DNA from: Roseburia hominis | Lineage (GTDB): Bacteria; Bacillota; Clostridia; Lachnospirales; Lachnospiraceae | Length of the DNA: 64,000 nucleotides | NCBI GenBank assembly: GCA_021771815.1 | Contig: JAETOE010000004.1 | Coordinates: 48,600 to 112,599, forward strand | Direction of reading: 5' to 3' | In this document: positions 1 to 7,914 of the stretch, one piece after another | Layout of the letters: the number at the start of each line of letters is the position of its first letter | Numbering within the stretch: the first letter of the stretch is position 1 | Notes under the pieces: generated by a model | Databases searched by the model: none | Seen by the model: the letters and a program-made list of their open reading frames with translations, nothing else | Told to the model about the DNA's origin: nothing | Made by a program: the position numbers and the translations under genes

Positions 1-2
1 TT

Positions 3-458
3 ATGGGGGCAGGCTTTTATGCGATCGCTCATTTAGAGATGGACCCGTATCGGGTGATGTCATTGGCTCGTCTGGCGGCGGTGTTCGGCGGTCTTATCTG
101 TGTGATGGTTCTGATGACCGTTATGCAGAAGAACATCGTGAATCTGATCAAGGAGATCAATCCGGAGAAGCAGGGCAGTGTTTACGACACGGGCTTTCGG
201 AAAAAATGGAGTGCCAGCTGTGACGAGATGGAGCGGATGCAGACCTACGAGGCGGGATTCTATGCGTATCAGGTCGGCGCGTATACCTGTATCGTATTGT
301 TTATGGTTTGTTTTGTAGGCATGCTCACATGGGACTGGGGCCTTCTGCCGCTTGCGATGGTACTGCTTGTGTGGCTGGTGCAGACGGTCGCGTATGGGAT
401 GAAGTGCAGGAAGCTGTCGGGGCACGGAAAGAAGCATAAAAAGTCTTATCGGGCATGA
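3..458 (+). CDS. C-terminal part of a DUF3169-like membrane protein (cut by window edge)
   Basis: The reading frame is open to the left edge, so the true start probably lies outside the window; 151 residues are visible. It has a hydrophobic segment at about residues 20-42, a charged middle containing an SxxCDExE-like stretch, then two more hydrophobic segments at about 90-130 and a basic tail rich in His and Lys. The arrangement resembles the C-terminal half of DUF3169 integral membrane proteins of Bacillota. The function of that family is not established. The gene ends just before a strong intrinsic terminator. The family name is tentative; the membrane character is clear. Confidence 0.6.
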   Translation: MGAGFYAIAHLEMDPYRVMSLARLAAVFGGLICVMVLMTVMQKNIVNLIKEINPEKQGSVYDTGFRKKWSASCDEMERMQTYEAGFYAYQVGAYTCIVLFMVCFVGMLTWDWGLLPLAMVLLVWLVQTVAYGMKCRKLSGHGKKHKKSYRA

Positions 459-472
459 TGCGCACTTCGCAT

Positions 473-502
473 AGAATCCGGCAGAGCCGGATTCTATTTT
501 TA
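473..502 (+). terminator. Intrinsic terminator (copy 1 of a dispersed palindrome)
   Basis: Ten-base arms AGAATCCGGC and GCCGGATTCT (473-482, 486-495) around an AGA loop, followed by ATTTTTAT. It closes the first gene. The same 23-base core recurs at 11835 and, inverted, at 48044. Confidence 0.85.
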
Positions 503-564
503 TGCAAAACATATAAAAACGGAAGTGAAAACTTGGCAAAAATATGGAAAATACCAATTAGGTA

Positions 565-593
565 TTGCATTTTTCGGAAAGCGGAAATATAAT
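565..593 (+). promoter_or_regulatory. Sigma-A promoter of the maltodextrin operon
   Basis: TTGCAT (565-570), a 17-base spacer, and a perfect TATAAT (588-593). The predicted start near 600 is immediately upstream of a LacI-type operator and about 105 bases before the lipoprotein start codon. Confidence 0.75.
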
Positions 594-605
594 TTGACTA
601 TCAAC

Positions 606-619
606 TGAAAACGTTACCG
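606..619 (+). promoter_or_regulatory. LacI/CcpA-type operator
   Basis: TGAAAACGTTACCG matches the cre-like consensus TGWAANCGNTNWCA at all but two fixed positions and sits at about +6 to +19 of the predicted transcript. A second, poorer match, CGGAAGCGTTTCAA, lies at 654-667. Likely ligands are the LacI-family regulator at 4068 or CcpA; the sequence does not decide between them. Confidence 0.55.
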
Positions 620-668
620 AGAATGTTACCGAAAACAGTACCGGAAACAATACCGGAAGCGTTTCAAA
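609..668 (+). repeat. Five degenerate 12-base tandem repeats in the operon leader
   Basis: Units begin at 609, 621, 633, 645 and 657. The first four fit RAAYRNTACCGR and the fifth has diverged into the second operator-like site. They fill the space between the promoter and the ribosome binding site AGGGAGG (691-697). Confidence 0.7.
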
Positions 669-706
669 GAAAAGTTGAACAACAATATTTAGGGAGGAAA
701 TTTTTT

Positions 707-2134
707 ATGAAGAGAAAAGTATTATCCGTAATGCTTGCAAGTGCAATGCTTGCTACCATGTTCGCAGGATGCGGCAACGACGCTGACGCAGCAGGTGATG
801 CGGGAACAAACGCACCGGCAGGGGACGCGGCAGCTTCCACAGAAGCGGCTGACGCGGCAGCACCGACAGCATCGGGCGAGGGCCAGGTTTACTACTTGAA
901 CTTCAAGCCGGAGCAGAACGATGCATGGCAGGAGCTTGCAGCTACTTACACGGAGCAGACAGGTGTTCCTGTAACGGTTATCACCGCTGCAGACGGAACT
1001 TACGAGCAGACCTTAAAGTCTGAGATCGCTAAGACCGAAGCTCCTACTTTATTCCAGGTAAACGGACCGGTCGGACTTGCAAACTGGAAGGATTACTGCA
1101 TGGATCTTTCTGGCAGCGAGCTTTACTCTCACCTGACCAGCGAGGATTACGCGTTAAAGAATGACGCGGGCGAGGTATCCGGTATTGCATATGTAATCGA
1201 GACCTACGGTATTATTTACAATAAGAAGATCTTAAGTGATTACTGTACATTGGAGAACGCAGTGATCTCTGCGCCGGAAGACATCAACAACTTCGAGACT
1301 TTAAAGGCAGTTGCGGACGATATTCAGGCAAGGCTTGACGAGATGAACGATACCTTCGGTTATGAGTTAAAGGGAGCGTTTACTTCCGCAGGTATGGACG
1401 GTTCTTCCGACTGGAGATTTAAGACGCACCTTGCAAACCTTCCGATTTACTATGAGTACAAGGATAAGGGTATTGACGCCACAGACGCAATCGAGGGCAC
1501 ATACCTTGACAACTACAAGCAGGTATGGGATATGTACATCACAGATGCAACCTGCGAGCCGGGTCTTCTTTCAAGCAAGACAGGTGACGAGGCTGAGGCT
1601 GAGTTCGGTATGGAAGAGGCAGTATTCTACCAGAACGGTACATGGGAGTACGGCAACCTGACAAACGATGACAACGGTTATCTTGTAACAGCAGAGGATA
1701 TGGGCATGATGCCGATCTACATTGGTGTAGAGGGCGAGGAGAATCAGGGACTCTGCACAGGTTCCGAGAACTACTGGTGTGTAAACAGCCAGGCATCCGC
1801 TGAAGATCAGCAGGCAACGCTTGATTTCCTGAACTGGGTAGTTACCTCCGATGAGGGGCGTGATTCTATGGCAAATGTTATGGGATTCACCACACCGTTC
1901 GATACCTTTGCTGACGGTTACACAGCAGACAATGTATTCATCCAGGCAGACGCAGCATACACCGAGGCAGGTAAGTACTCCGTAACATGGAACTTCTCTA
2001 CCATTCCTTCCGAGACATGGAAAGACGGCGTAGGTTCCGCATTACTTGAGTATGCACAGGGCACAGGCGACTGGGATGCAGTTGTAAGCGCATTCGTTGA
2101 CGGATGGGCAACCGAGTACGCAGCAACACACTAA
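707..2134 (+). CDS. Maltodextrin-type extracellular solute-binding lipoprotein (CUT1 ABC importer)
   Basis: A 475-residue type 1 solute-binding protein. A signal peptide ends in a lipobox with the acceptor at Cys22 (MFAGC), followed by an Ala/Gly/Asp/Thr-rich linker to about residue 60 and then the binding domain. The frame is open further upstream, but the ATG at 707 is preceded by AGGGAGGAAA and directly opens the signal peptide. It is followed by two permease genes, a LacI regulator and a 4-alpha-glucanotransferase, so the ligand is probably malto-oligosaccharide; that is inferred from context. No ATPase is encoded here, so a shared MsmX/MalK-type ATPase elsewhere is expected. Confidence 0.9.
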   Translation: MKRKVLSVMLASAMLATMFAGCGNDADAAGDAGTNAPAGDAAASTEAADAAAPTASGEGQVYYLNFKPEQNDAWQELAATYTEQTGVPVTVITAADGTYEQTLKSEIAKTEAPTLFQVNGPVGLANWKDYCMDLSGSELYSHLTSEDYALKNDAGEVSGIAYVIETYGIIYNKKILSDYCTLENAVISAPEDINNFETLKAVADDIQARLDEMNDTFGYELKGAFTSAGMDGSSDWRFKTHLANLPIYYEYKDKGIDATDAIEGTYLDNYKQVWDMYITDATCEPGLLSSKTGDEAEAEFGMEEAVFYQNGTWEYGNLTNDDNGYLVTAEDMGMMPIYIGVEGEENQGLCTGSENYWCVNSQASAEDQQATLDFLNWVVTSDEGRDSMANVMGFTTPFDTFADGYTADNVFIQADAAYTEAGKYSVTWNFSTIPSETWKDGVGSALLEYAQGTGDWDAVVSAFVDGWATEYAATH

Positions 2135-2175
2135 TCCATGTGTGATATGGCGTCTTAGACAGACACATAGTGTTT

Positions 2176-2212
2176 AAAAGGGGTGGGCACTAACGCTGCC
2201 CATCCCTTTTTT
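2176..2212 (+). terminator. Intercistronic hairpin after the binding-protein gene
   Basis: Arms of 14 bases (2176-2189 and 2197-2210) around a short loop, ending in a run of T. Lying between the binding-protein and permease genes, it probably acts as a partial terminator or 3' stabiliser giving more lipoprotein than permease. Confidence 0.75.
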
Positions 2213-2269
2213 ACCCTGATGATCGAAGGCAGGGTATGTGATGTATGGTAAAAGAGAGGATAAAAGATC

Positions 2270-3112
2270 ATGGAGAAATCAATTAAAAAATATTTTCCAA
2301 TTTTTGCACTCCCGACTATGGTGGCTTTTACTCTTGGATTTATAGTTCCTTTTATTATGGGTATCTACCTGTCGTTCTGTGAGTTCACAACAATTACGGA
2401 TGCCAAGTTCGTAGGGTTGAAAAATTATATCCGGATATTTTCAGATTCGACATTTACGCATGCACTGTGGTTTACGGCATTATTTACGGTTGTTTCCGTA
2501 CTTGCCATCAACGTGCTTGCATTTGCGATTGCGATGCTCTTAACAAAGGGAATTAGGGGCACCAATGCGTTCCGTACCGTATTTTTTATGCCGAATCTGA
2601 TCGGCGGTATCGTATTAGGATATATCTGGCAGATTTTATTGAACGGAATTTTAGGACATTTCGGAAAGACGCTTACATATTCGGCTTCTTACGGATTCTG
2701 GGGACTTGTCATCCTTATGTGCTGGCAGCAGATCGGTTACATGATGATCATCTATATCTCCGGTATCCAGAATATTCCGGGCGAACTGATCGAGGCGGCG
2801 AAAATCGACGGGGCGACGGCTCCGCAGGTACTTCGTTATGTGACGATCCCGATGGTAATGCCGTCGATCACAATCTGTACATTCCTCACATTGACGAATT
2901 CCTTCAAGCTGTTCGACCAGAACCTTGCATTGACGGCGGGCGAACCGTCCAACAGCTCCCAGATGCTTGCGCTCAACATTTTTGAAACCTTCTATACGAG
3001 AACCGGATGGGAAGGCGCAGGTCAGGCGAAGGCGGTTATCTTCTTCATTATCGTGGCGATAATCGCAGTTGCACAGAATAGAATCACCAGAAGCAAGGAG
3101 GTGCAGCAGTAA
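2270..3112 (+). CDS. CUT1 sugar ABC transporter permease, MalF-like
   Basis: A 280-residue protein with six predicted membrane segments. The permease EAA loop is visible near residues 178-195 (ELIEAAKIDGATAPQVLRYV), the contact point for the transporter ATPase. It has the short form without the large periplasmic domain of enteric MalF. The stop codon shares one base with the start of the next permease, so the two are translationally coupled. Substrate is inferred from the neighbouring binding protein and malQ. Confidence 0.9.
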   Translation: MEKSIKKYFPIFALPTMVAFTLGFIVPFIMGIYLSFCEFTTITDAKFVGLKNYIRIFSDSTFTHALWFTALFTVVSVLAINVLAFAIAMLLTKGIRGTNAFRTVFFMPNLIGGIVLGYIWQILLNGILGHFGKTLTYSASYGFWGLVILMCWQQIGYMMIIYISGIQNIPGELIEAAKIDGATAPQVLRYVTIPMVMPSITICTFLTLTNSFKLFDQNLALTAGEPSNSSQMLALNIFETFYTRTGWEGAGQAKAVIFFIIVAIIAVAQNRITRSKEVQQ

Positions 3113-3978
3113 TGGCAAAGAATACAGATAATCAGGTAAGCGCAGTCAGAAAAGCGAAGCACGGATGGCTTCTCACACTGATTTTCACATTGATTGCAGT
3201 ACTATGGCTGTATCCGATTTTTTTGGTAGTCATCAATGCAGTTAAGAAAAAGGCATTTATCACGAGAGAGCCGTTTGCGCTGCCGGATGGGCGTTCCTTC
3301 TTCGGACTTAAGAACTTTGTCAGTGGTATCGAAAAGACGAATTTCTTCTCTGCAATGGGGAATTCCGTCATCATCACCGTAGGTTCCGTTATCGTTATTA
3401 TCGTATGTACCGCGATGTGCGCATGGTACATTAACAGAGTCAAAGGAAAAATCTCCTCAGCAATGTATACGGGATGTCTGTTTGCAATGATCGTGCCGTT
3501 CCAGATGGTAATGTTCTCATTGTCCAAGCTGGCTAATATGATGCATTTGAGCAATCCGATCGGAATTATTGTCGTGTACCTCGGTTTTGGCGCAGGGCAG
3601 GCGGTATTCATGTTCAGCGGTTTTGTCAAGAGTATTCCGCTCGAGATCGAAGAGGCGGCGATGATCGACGGCTGTACGCCGCTCCAGACATTTTTCCAGA
3701 TCGTATTCCCGATTATGAAACCGACCACGATTACGGTCGCGATCTTAGAGGCAATGTGGATCTGGAACGATTACCTTCTTCCGTATCTGGTACTGGATCT
3801 GAAGAAATATAAGACGATTCCGATCGTTATCCAGTATTTGAAAGGCGGCTACGGCGCAGTAGACTGGGGAACGATGATGGCAATGTTGGTTCTTGCGATT
3901 ATTCCGATCATTATTTTCTATGCTGCATGCCAGAAATATATTATTGAGGGAGTAGTTGCAGGTGCCGTAAAAGGTTGA
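3112..3978 (+). CDS. CUT1 sugar ABC transporter permease, MalG-like
   Basis: A 288-residue, six-TM inner-membrane protein. The EAA loop EIEEAAMIDGCTPLQTFFQI is present, and the C-terminus ends in VAGAVKG as is usual for MalG-type subunits. The start overlaps the previous stop by one base (TAATG), with an AGGAGG-like signal inside the 3' end of the upstream gene. With the preceding permease it should form the heterodimeric membrane channel of the maltodextrin-type importer. Confidence 0.9.
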   Translation: MAKNTDNQVSAVRKAKHGWLLTLIFTLIAVLWLYPIFLVVINAVKKKAFITREPFALPDGRSFFGLKNFVSGIEKTNFFSAMGNSVIITVGSVIVIIVCTAMCAWYINRVKGKISSAMYTGCLFAMIVPFQMVMFSLSKLANMMHLSNPIGIIVVYLGFGAGQAVFMFSGFVKSIPLEIEEAAMIDGCTPLQTFFQIVFPIMKPTTITVAILEAMWIWNDYLLPYLVLDLKKYKTIPIVIQYLKGGYGAVDWGTMMAMLVLAIIPIIIFYAACQKYIIEGVVAGAVKG

Positions 3979-4067
3979 TATAATGTACATAATATGTCAA
4001 TTTATGTAAAATAATGACGCATAGATTGGCAGTGTACAGTTGAATTTGAAACAGGCAGGAAAAGAGT

Positions 4068-5084
4068 ATGGTCACAATCAAGGATATCGCCAGAGAATCG
4101 GGTTATTCTGTCAGCACCGTTTCCAGAGTCTTGAATCACAGGAGCGATGTCAGCCCGGATGCGAAGCAGAAGATTGAAGCGGTGGTGACGAAGTTCAACT
4201 TCGTTCCCAATAATAATGCGAAGCATTTGAAGCAGAATAATTCGAAGTCGATCGGCGTAATGGTCAAGGGTATCTCCAATATGCTGTTTGCCAGCATTGT
4301 AGAGGAGATTCAGCGCATGATAGAGAAGACGGAATACACGCTGGTGGTATCCTATCTCGATGAGGATGCAGACGAGGTGGAGCAGGCGATTCTGCTCTGC
4401 CGTGAGAGAAAGCCGTTAGGGTTATTGTTCCTCGGCGGTAATCCCGACTATTTTAAAAAGGAATTTGCCGGAGTCGATGTACCCTGCGTACTGGTCACGA
4501 ACCGGGCGAACCAGATGGAGTTCCGCAACCTGTCGAGCGTGGCGACGGACGATGTGGCTGCGGCGCGGCGCGCGGTGGATGTGCTGTTTGATGCAGGACA
4601 TGAGAAGATCGGTATTTTGGGTGGTGATTTTACCAAGTCTTACACAAGCTATCAGCGCCTGAGAGGATGCAGTGACAGCTTTGCGGCGCATGGGGCGGTA
4701 TTTGACGCCGACCGATGCTATGAGAAGGCACGTTTCTCATTTGACAGCGGATATCGGGGGATGGAACGTCTGGTGACGAAGTTTCCGGACATCACGGCGG
4801 TCTTCGCCATGTCGGACGTCACGGCGATCGGTGCGATCCGGGCGCTCCGCGACAGAGGACTTCGGGTGCCGGAAGATATTTCGATAATCGGCTTTGACGG
4901 CACGACGTTGGCAGAGTATTATAATCCGAAGCTTGCGACGATCAAACAGCAGTATCAGAGGCTTGCAAGCAGAAGCATTGAGATTTTGTTTGGACAGATT
5001 GAATTAAAGAAAGAACCGATTCACGAGATCGTTCCGTTTGAGTTCGTGAACGGCGAGAGCATCCGGGTCATAGAACACGGATGA
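4068..5084 (+). CDS. LacI-family transcriptional regulator
   Basis: A 338-residue protein. The LacI helix-turn-helix lies at residues 3-23 (TIKDIARESGYSVSTVSRVL), followed by a hinge helix near residue 50 and a periplasmic-binding-protein-like sensor domain from about residue 60 to the end (GVMVKG, FAMSDVTAIGAIRALRDRG, IIGFDGT). Between the transporter genes and malQ, it is the obvious candidate regulator of this locus and of the operator-like site at 606. The ligand, perhaps maltose or maltodextrin, is inferred. No separate clear promoter was found. Confidence 0.9.
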   Translation: MVTIKDIARESGYSVSTVSRVLNHRSDVSPDAKQKIEAVVTKFNFVPNNNAKHLKQNNSKSIGVMVKGISNMLFASIVEEIQRMIEKTEYTLVVSYLDEDADEVEQAILLCRERKPLGLLFLGGNPDYFKKEFAGVDVPCVLVTNRANQMEFRNLSSVATDDVAAARRAVDVLFDAGHEKIGILGGDFTKSYTSYQRLRGCSDSFAAHGAVFDADRCYEKARFSFDSGYRGMERLVTKFPDITAVFAMSDVTAIGAIRALRDRGLRVPEDISIIGFDGTTLAEYYNPKLATIKQQYQRLASRSIEILFGQIELKKEPIHEIVPFEFVNGESIRVIEHG

Positions 5085-5147
5085 GGCGGCATCGCCGGTG
5101 CGGGTACAAACCGCAGACAGCAGTATATTTTGGAGGGTGCAATTGTT

Positions 5148-6716
5148 ATGAGAAGTAGTGGTGTATTAATGCACATTTCTTCCCTGCCTTCGCCTTACGG
5201 CATTGGCACGATGGGAAAGGAAGCCAGAAGATTTGCAGATTTTCTGGAGAAAGCGGGACAGAAGTATTGGCAGATTCTTCCAATCTGCCCGACAAGTTAC
5301 GGGGATTCTCCGTACCAGTCATTTTCAAGTTTTGCGGGAAATCCGTATTTTATTGATCTGGAGTATCTGTGCAGGGAGAAGCTTCTTAAGAAAGCGGAGT
5401 GCGAGTCATTTCCGTGGGGCAAAAAGGCGACGGCAGTCGACTACGGTGTGATGTATGAGTCGCGCTATAAGCTTCTGAAGCTGGCATACGCCCGTTTTGA
5501 GAAGAATGAGCCGGAGGAGTTTAACGCATTCTGTGAGAAAGAGGCCGACTGGCTTTCCGATTATGCGCTTTTTATGGCGCTCAAGGATGCGAACGACGGG
5601 AAGGCATGGTTCTTCTGGGATAAGGAACTTAAGACCAGAGAGCCGGAAGCATTAAAGAAAGCCCGTGCTACCTATGCCGAGGACATCCGTTTCTATCAGA
5701 TGCTGCAGTATCTTTTCTTCAAGCAGTGGTGGGACTTGAAAGCGTATGTCAATGAGAAGGGCATAGAGATCATCGGAGACGTTCCGATCTACGTGGCGGG
5801 TGATTCCGCGGACGTGTGGGCGAATCCCAAGCAGTTCTATCTGGACGAGGACTTAAATCCGATCGACGTGGCAGGGTGTCCTCCGGACGCATTTTCCGAG
5901 GACGGTCAGCTCTGGGGCAATCCGCTGTTCCGCTGGGATGTGATGAAGAAGGACGGCTATTCGTGGTGGACGAAGCGCGTTGCCGCAATGTCCAGGCTTT
6001 ATGATATCGTCCGCATCGATCATTTCCGTGGATTTGATTCTTATTATGCGATTCCGGCGAAGGATAAGACGGCAAAGAACGGCGAGTGGCGAGAAGGACC
6101 GGGAATGGATTTATTTAAGGTTCTGGAGAAGAAGCTCGGCAAGCTGAACATTATTGTGGAGGATTTAGGTTTCCTCACACCGTCCGTATTAAAGCTCGTG
6201 GCGGACTCCGGTTTCCCGGGCATGAAGGTTATCCAGTTCGCATTCGATTCGCGCGAGGGCAGCAACTATCTGCCGCATACATATATAGAGCACTGTGTCG
6301 TATATACGGGAACGCATGACAATGACACACTGCTCGGATGGATGAAGACCGCGCCAAAAAAGAGTGTGAAGTTCGCGAAAGAGTACCTGAACCTCACCGA
6401 GGAAGAGGGCTACAACTGGGGCATGATGCGCGGGGCATGGTCGTCGGTCGGCGAGCTCGCCATTGTCCCGATGCAGGATCTGATCGGACTGGGACATGAG
6501 GCGCGCATGAACACACCGTCCACGCTCGGCGGCAACTGGCAGTGGCGTGCGACCGCAGACCAGATTACGAATAAGCTTGCAAAGCGTTTATACTATTACA
6601 TGGAGATGTATGGACGCCTTCCGGTGAAGGAAATTGAGGAAGAGGAAGAAGCGGAAGCAGGAGCGGAGAGCGCGGTTAAGACAAAAGCGGATGCTGCGGT
6701 AAATGCAGAGGCATAG
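5148..6716 (+). CDS. malQ: 4-alpha-glucanotransferase (amylomaltase, GH77)
   Basis: A 522-residue GH77 enzyme that transfers alpha-1,4-glucan chains between malto-oligosaccharides in the cytoplasm. Visible signatures are VRIDHFRGF (nucleophile Asp), IIVEDLGFLTP (general acid/base Glu) and GTHDNDTLLGW (third catalytic Asp). A TTG start at 5130 is possible, but GGAGGG (5132-5137) points to the ATG at 5148. It lies 63 bases after the LacI gene and fits an operon that imports and processes maltodextrins. The last 28 or so residues are an unusual acidic, Ala/Lys-rich tail outside the catalytic fold. Confidence 0.95.
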   Translation: MRSSGVLMHISSLPSPYGIGTMGKEARRFADFLEKAGQKYWQILPICPTSYGDSPYQSFSSFAGNPYFIDLEYLCREKLLKKAECESFPWGKKATAVDYGVMYESRYKLLKLAYARFEKNEPEEFNAFCEKEADWLSDYALFMALKDANDGKAWFFWDKELKTREPEALKKARATYAEDIRFYQMLQYLFFKQWWDLKAYVNEKGIEIIGDVPIYVAGDSADVWANPKQFYLDEDLNPIDVAGCPPDAFSEDGQLWGNPLFRWDVMKKDGYSWWTKRVAAMSRLYDIVRIDHFRGFDSYYAIPAKDKTAKNGEWREGPGMDLFKVLEKKLGKLNIIVEDLGFLTPSVLKLVADSGFPGMKVIQFAFDSREGSNYLPHTYIEHCVVYTGTHDNDTLLGWMKTAPKKSVKFAKEYLNLTEEEGYNWGMMRGAWSSVGELAIVPMQDLIGLGHEARMNTPSTLGGNWQWRATADQITNKLAKRLYYYMEMYGRLPVKEIEEEEEAEAGAESAVKTKADAAVNAEA

Positions 6717-6788
6717 GCGAAGCCGAAAGCGGATGTATTGTAATTTTGGAATTTCTGTGATAAACTAAATAAAATCTGGCACAGCAGT

Positions 6789-6827
6789 AAACGTCCATCC
6801 GGTGTATGCCTGGTGGGCGTTTTATCT
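6789..6827 (+). terminator. Intrinsic terminator after malQ
   Basis: Eleven-base arms (6789-6799 and 6812-6822) with two G:T wobbles, followed by TTTATCTTT. Confidence 0.75.
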
Positions 6828-6923
6828 TTCGCAATAGGAATTGTTCTGCCGGAAATTTGGAGTGCGAAAGTGCGCGATGTACACTTTTGTTCTTGGGTGA
6901 AAGTTACGTAGGAGAACAGATCA

Positions 6924-7865
6924 ATGCTATATTTTATTGTAAATGAGAAGTCCAGAAGCGGGAAGGGCGCTGCCGTCTGGCGGGAAGTGCAGGAGACGCT
7001 TCATGCAGAGAAGGTTGCGTACAAGGCGTGGGTGACGGAGTATGAAGGGCACGCCCTCGCTCTGGCGCGGGAAATCTGTGCACGGGATGATGATGACATT
7101 TGTCTCGTCGCGTTGGGCGGAGACGGAACCGCGAACGAGGTCATCAACGGTATCACGGATTTTGAGAGGGTAAGGTTCGGCGTGATCCCGACAGGGTCGG
7201 GAAACGACATGGCGAGAGGGCTTGGAATTACAGGAAACCCGACTGAGAATCTGAAACGGATACTTGCGTGCATGCAGATGGATAAGGCACAGTGCCGGAC
7301 GATCGATCTGGGGGAGGTGCGCTATAAGGGCGGCGAGACGTCTAGACTCTTTGCCATCAGTTCGGGGCTGGGTCTGGATGCGATCGTGTGCAAAAAGGCG
7401 CTCAAGTCGAAATTGAAGGACACGCTCAATAAGCTGCATCTTGGAAAACTGACCTATCTGCTTCTGACAGTGCAGACGCTGTTTTCCATGCATACGACTA
7501 ATGCATCGGTGCGTTATGAGAAGAAGGATACACAGCATTTTAAGGAATTTATTTATATAGCGGCGATGAATTTTAAAGCAGAGGGCGGCGGTGTTCCGAT
7601 GGCGCCGTCGGCGGATGCGGAGGACGGAATGCTTTCCATGTGCAGTGCGTCGGGAATCCCGAAGTGGAGAACCTTCTTCTGCCTGCCGTTTCTTGTTGCG
7701 GCAAAGCATCTGTTGATCCGCGGGTTTGAGGTGCGTGACTGCGCGGAATGCGAGATACATCTCGCGGAGCCTATGGTGCTGCATGCCGACGGAGAGTACT
7801 GCGGCGAGGTGACGGAGGTACGTTTTCGCTGTCTCCCGAAAAAGCTTCGCGTTTTGCTGGCATAA
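6924..7865 (+). CDS. Diacylglycerol kinase-like lipid kinase (YegS/DgkB family)
   Basis: A 313-residue cytoplasmic enzyme of the DAGK catalytic family, which phosphorylates diacylglycerol or a related lipid. Seen: the nucleotide-binding motif LGGDGTANEV (GGDGT at 65-69), the second motif IPTGSGNDMARG (about 89-99), and the C-terminal beta domain with a typical LHADGE motif. In Gram-positives such enzymes recycle the diacylglycerol released in lipoteichoic acid synthesis. The gene stands alone between a terminator and spoIVA. The exact lipid substrate cannot be read from sequence. Confidence 0.85.
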   Translation: MLYFIVNEKSRSGKGAAVWREVQETLHAEKVAYKAWVTEYEGHALALAREICARDDDDICLVALGGDGTANEVINGITDFERVRFGVIPTGSGNDMARGLGITGNPTENLKRILACMQMDKAQCRTIDLGEVRYKGGETSRLFAISSGLGLDAIVCKKALKSKLKDTLNKLHLGKLTYLLLTVQTLFSMHTTNASVRYEKKDTQHFKEFIYIAAMNFKAEGGGVPMAPSADAEDGMLSMCSASGIPKWRTFFCLPFLVAAKHLLIRGFEVRDCAECEIHLAEPMVLHADGEYCGEVTEVRFRCLPKKLRVLLA

Positions 7866-7888
7866 ACAGGCAGCCCCTTTCATACATT
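7860..7888 (+). promoter_or_regulatory. Sigma-E-like mother-cell promoter of spoIVA
   Basis: GCATAAA (7860-7866), a 14-base spacer, and CATACATT (7881-7888). Against the Bacillus sigma-E consensus KMATATW-N14-15-CATACAHT this scores 6 of 7 in the -35 and 8 of 8 in the -10. The expected start, about 7 bases downstream (near 7895), lies in the loop of the hairpin at 7874-7907. spoIVA is a known sigma-E gene in Bacillus. Confidence 0.7.
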
Positions 7889-7912
7889 TAAGTAAGTATG
7901 GAAGGGGTATTT
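7874..7912 (+). terminator. Hairpin that ends the lipid-kinase transcript and masks the spoIVA ribosome binding site
   Basis: Twelve-base arms (CCCCTTTCATAC at 7874-7885 and GTATGGAAGGGG at 7896-7907, one G:T pair) around a 10-base loop, then TATTTTTA. The right arm contains GGAAGGGG, the only Shine-Dalgarno-like sequence for spoIVA, 7 bases before its ATG. Transcripts starting upstream would fold the site away; transcripts from the sigma-E-like promoter would lack the left arm. Confidence 0.8.
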
Positions 7913-7914
7913 TT

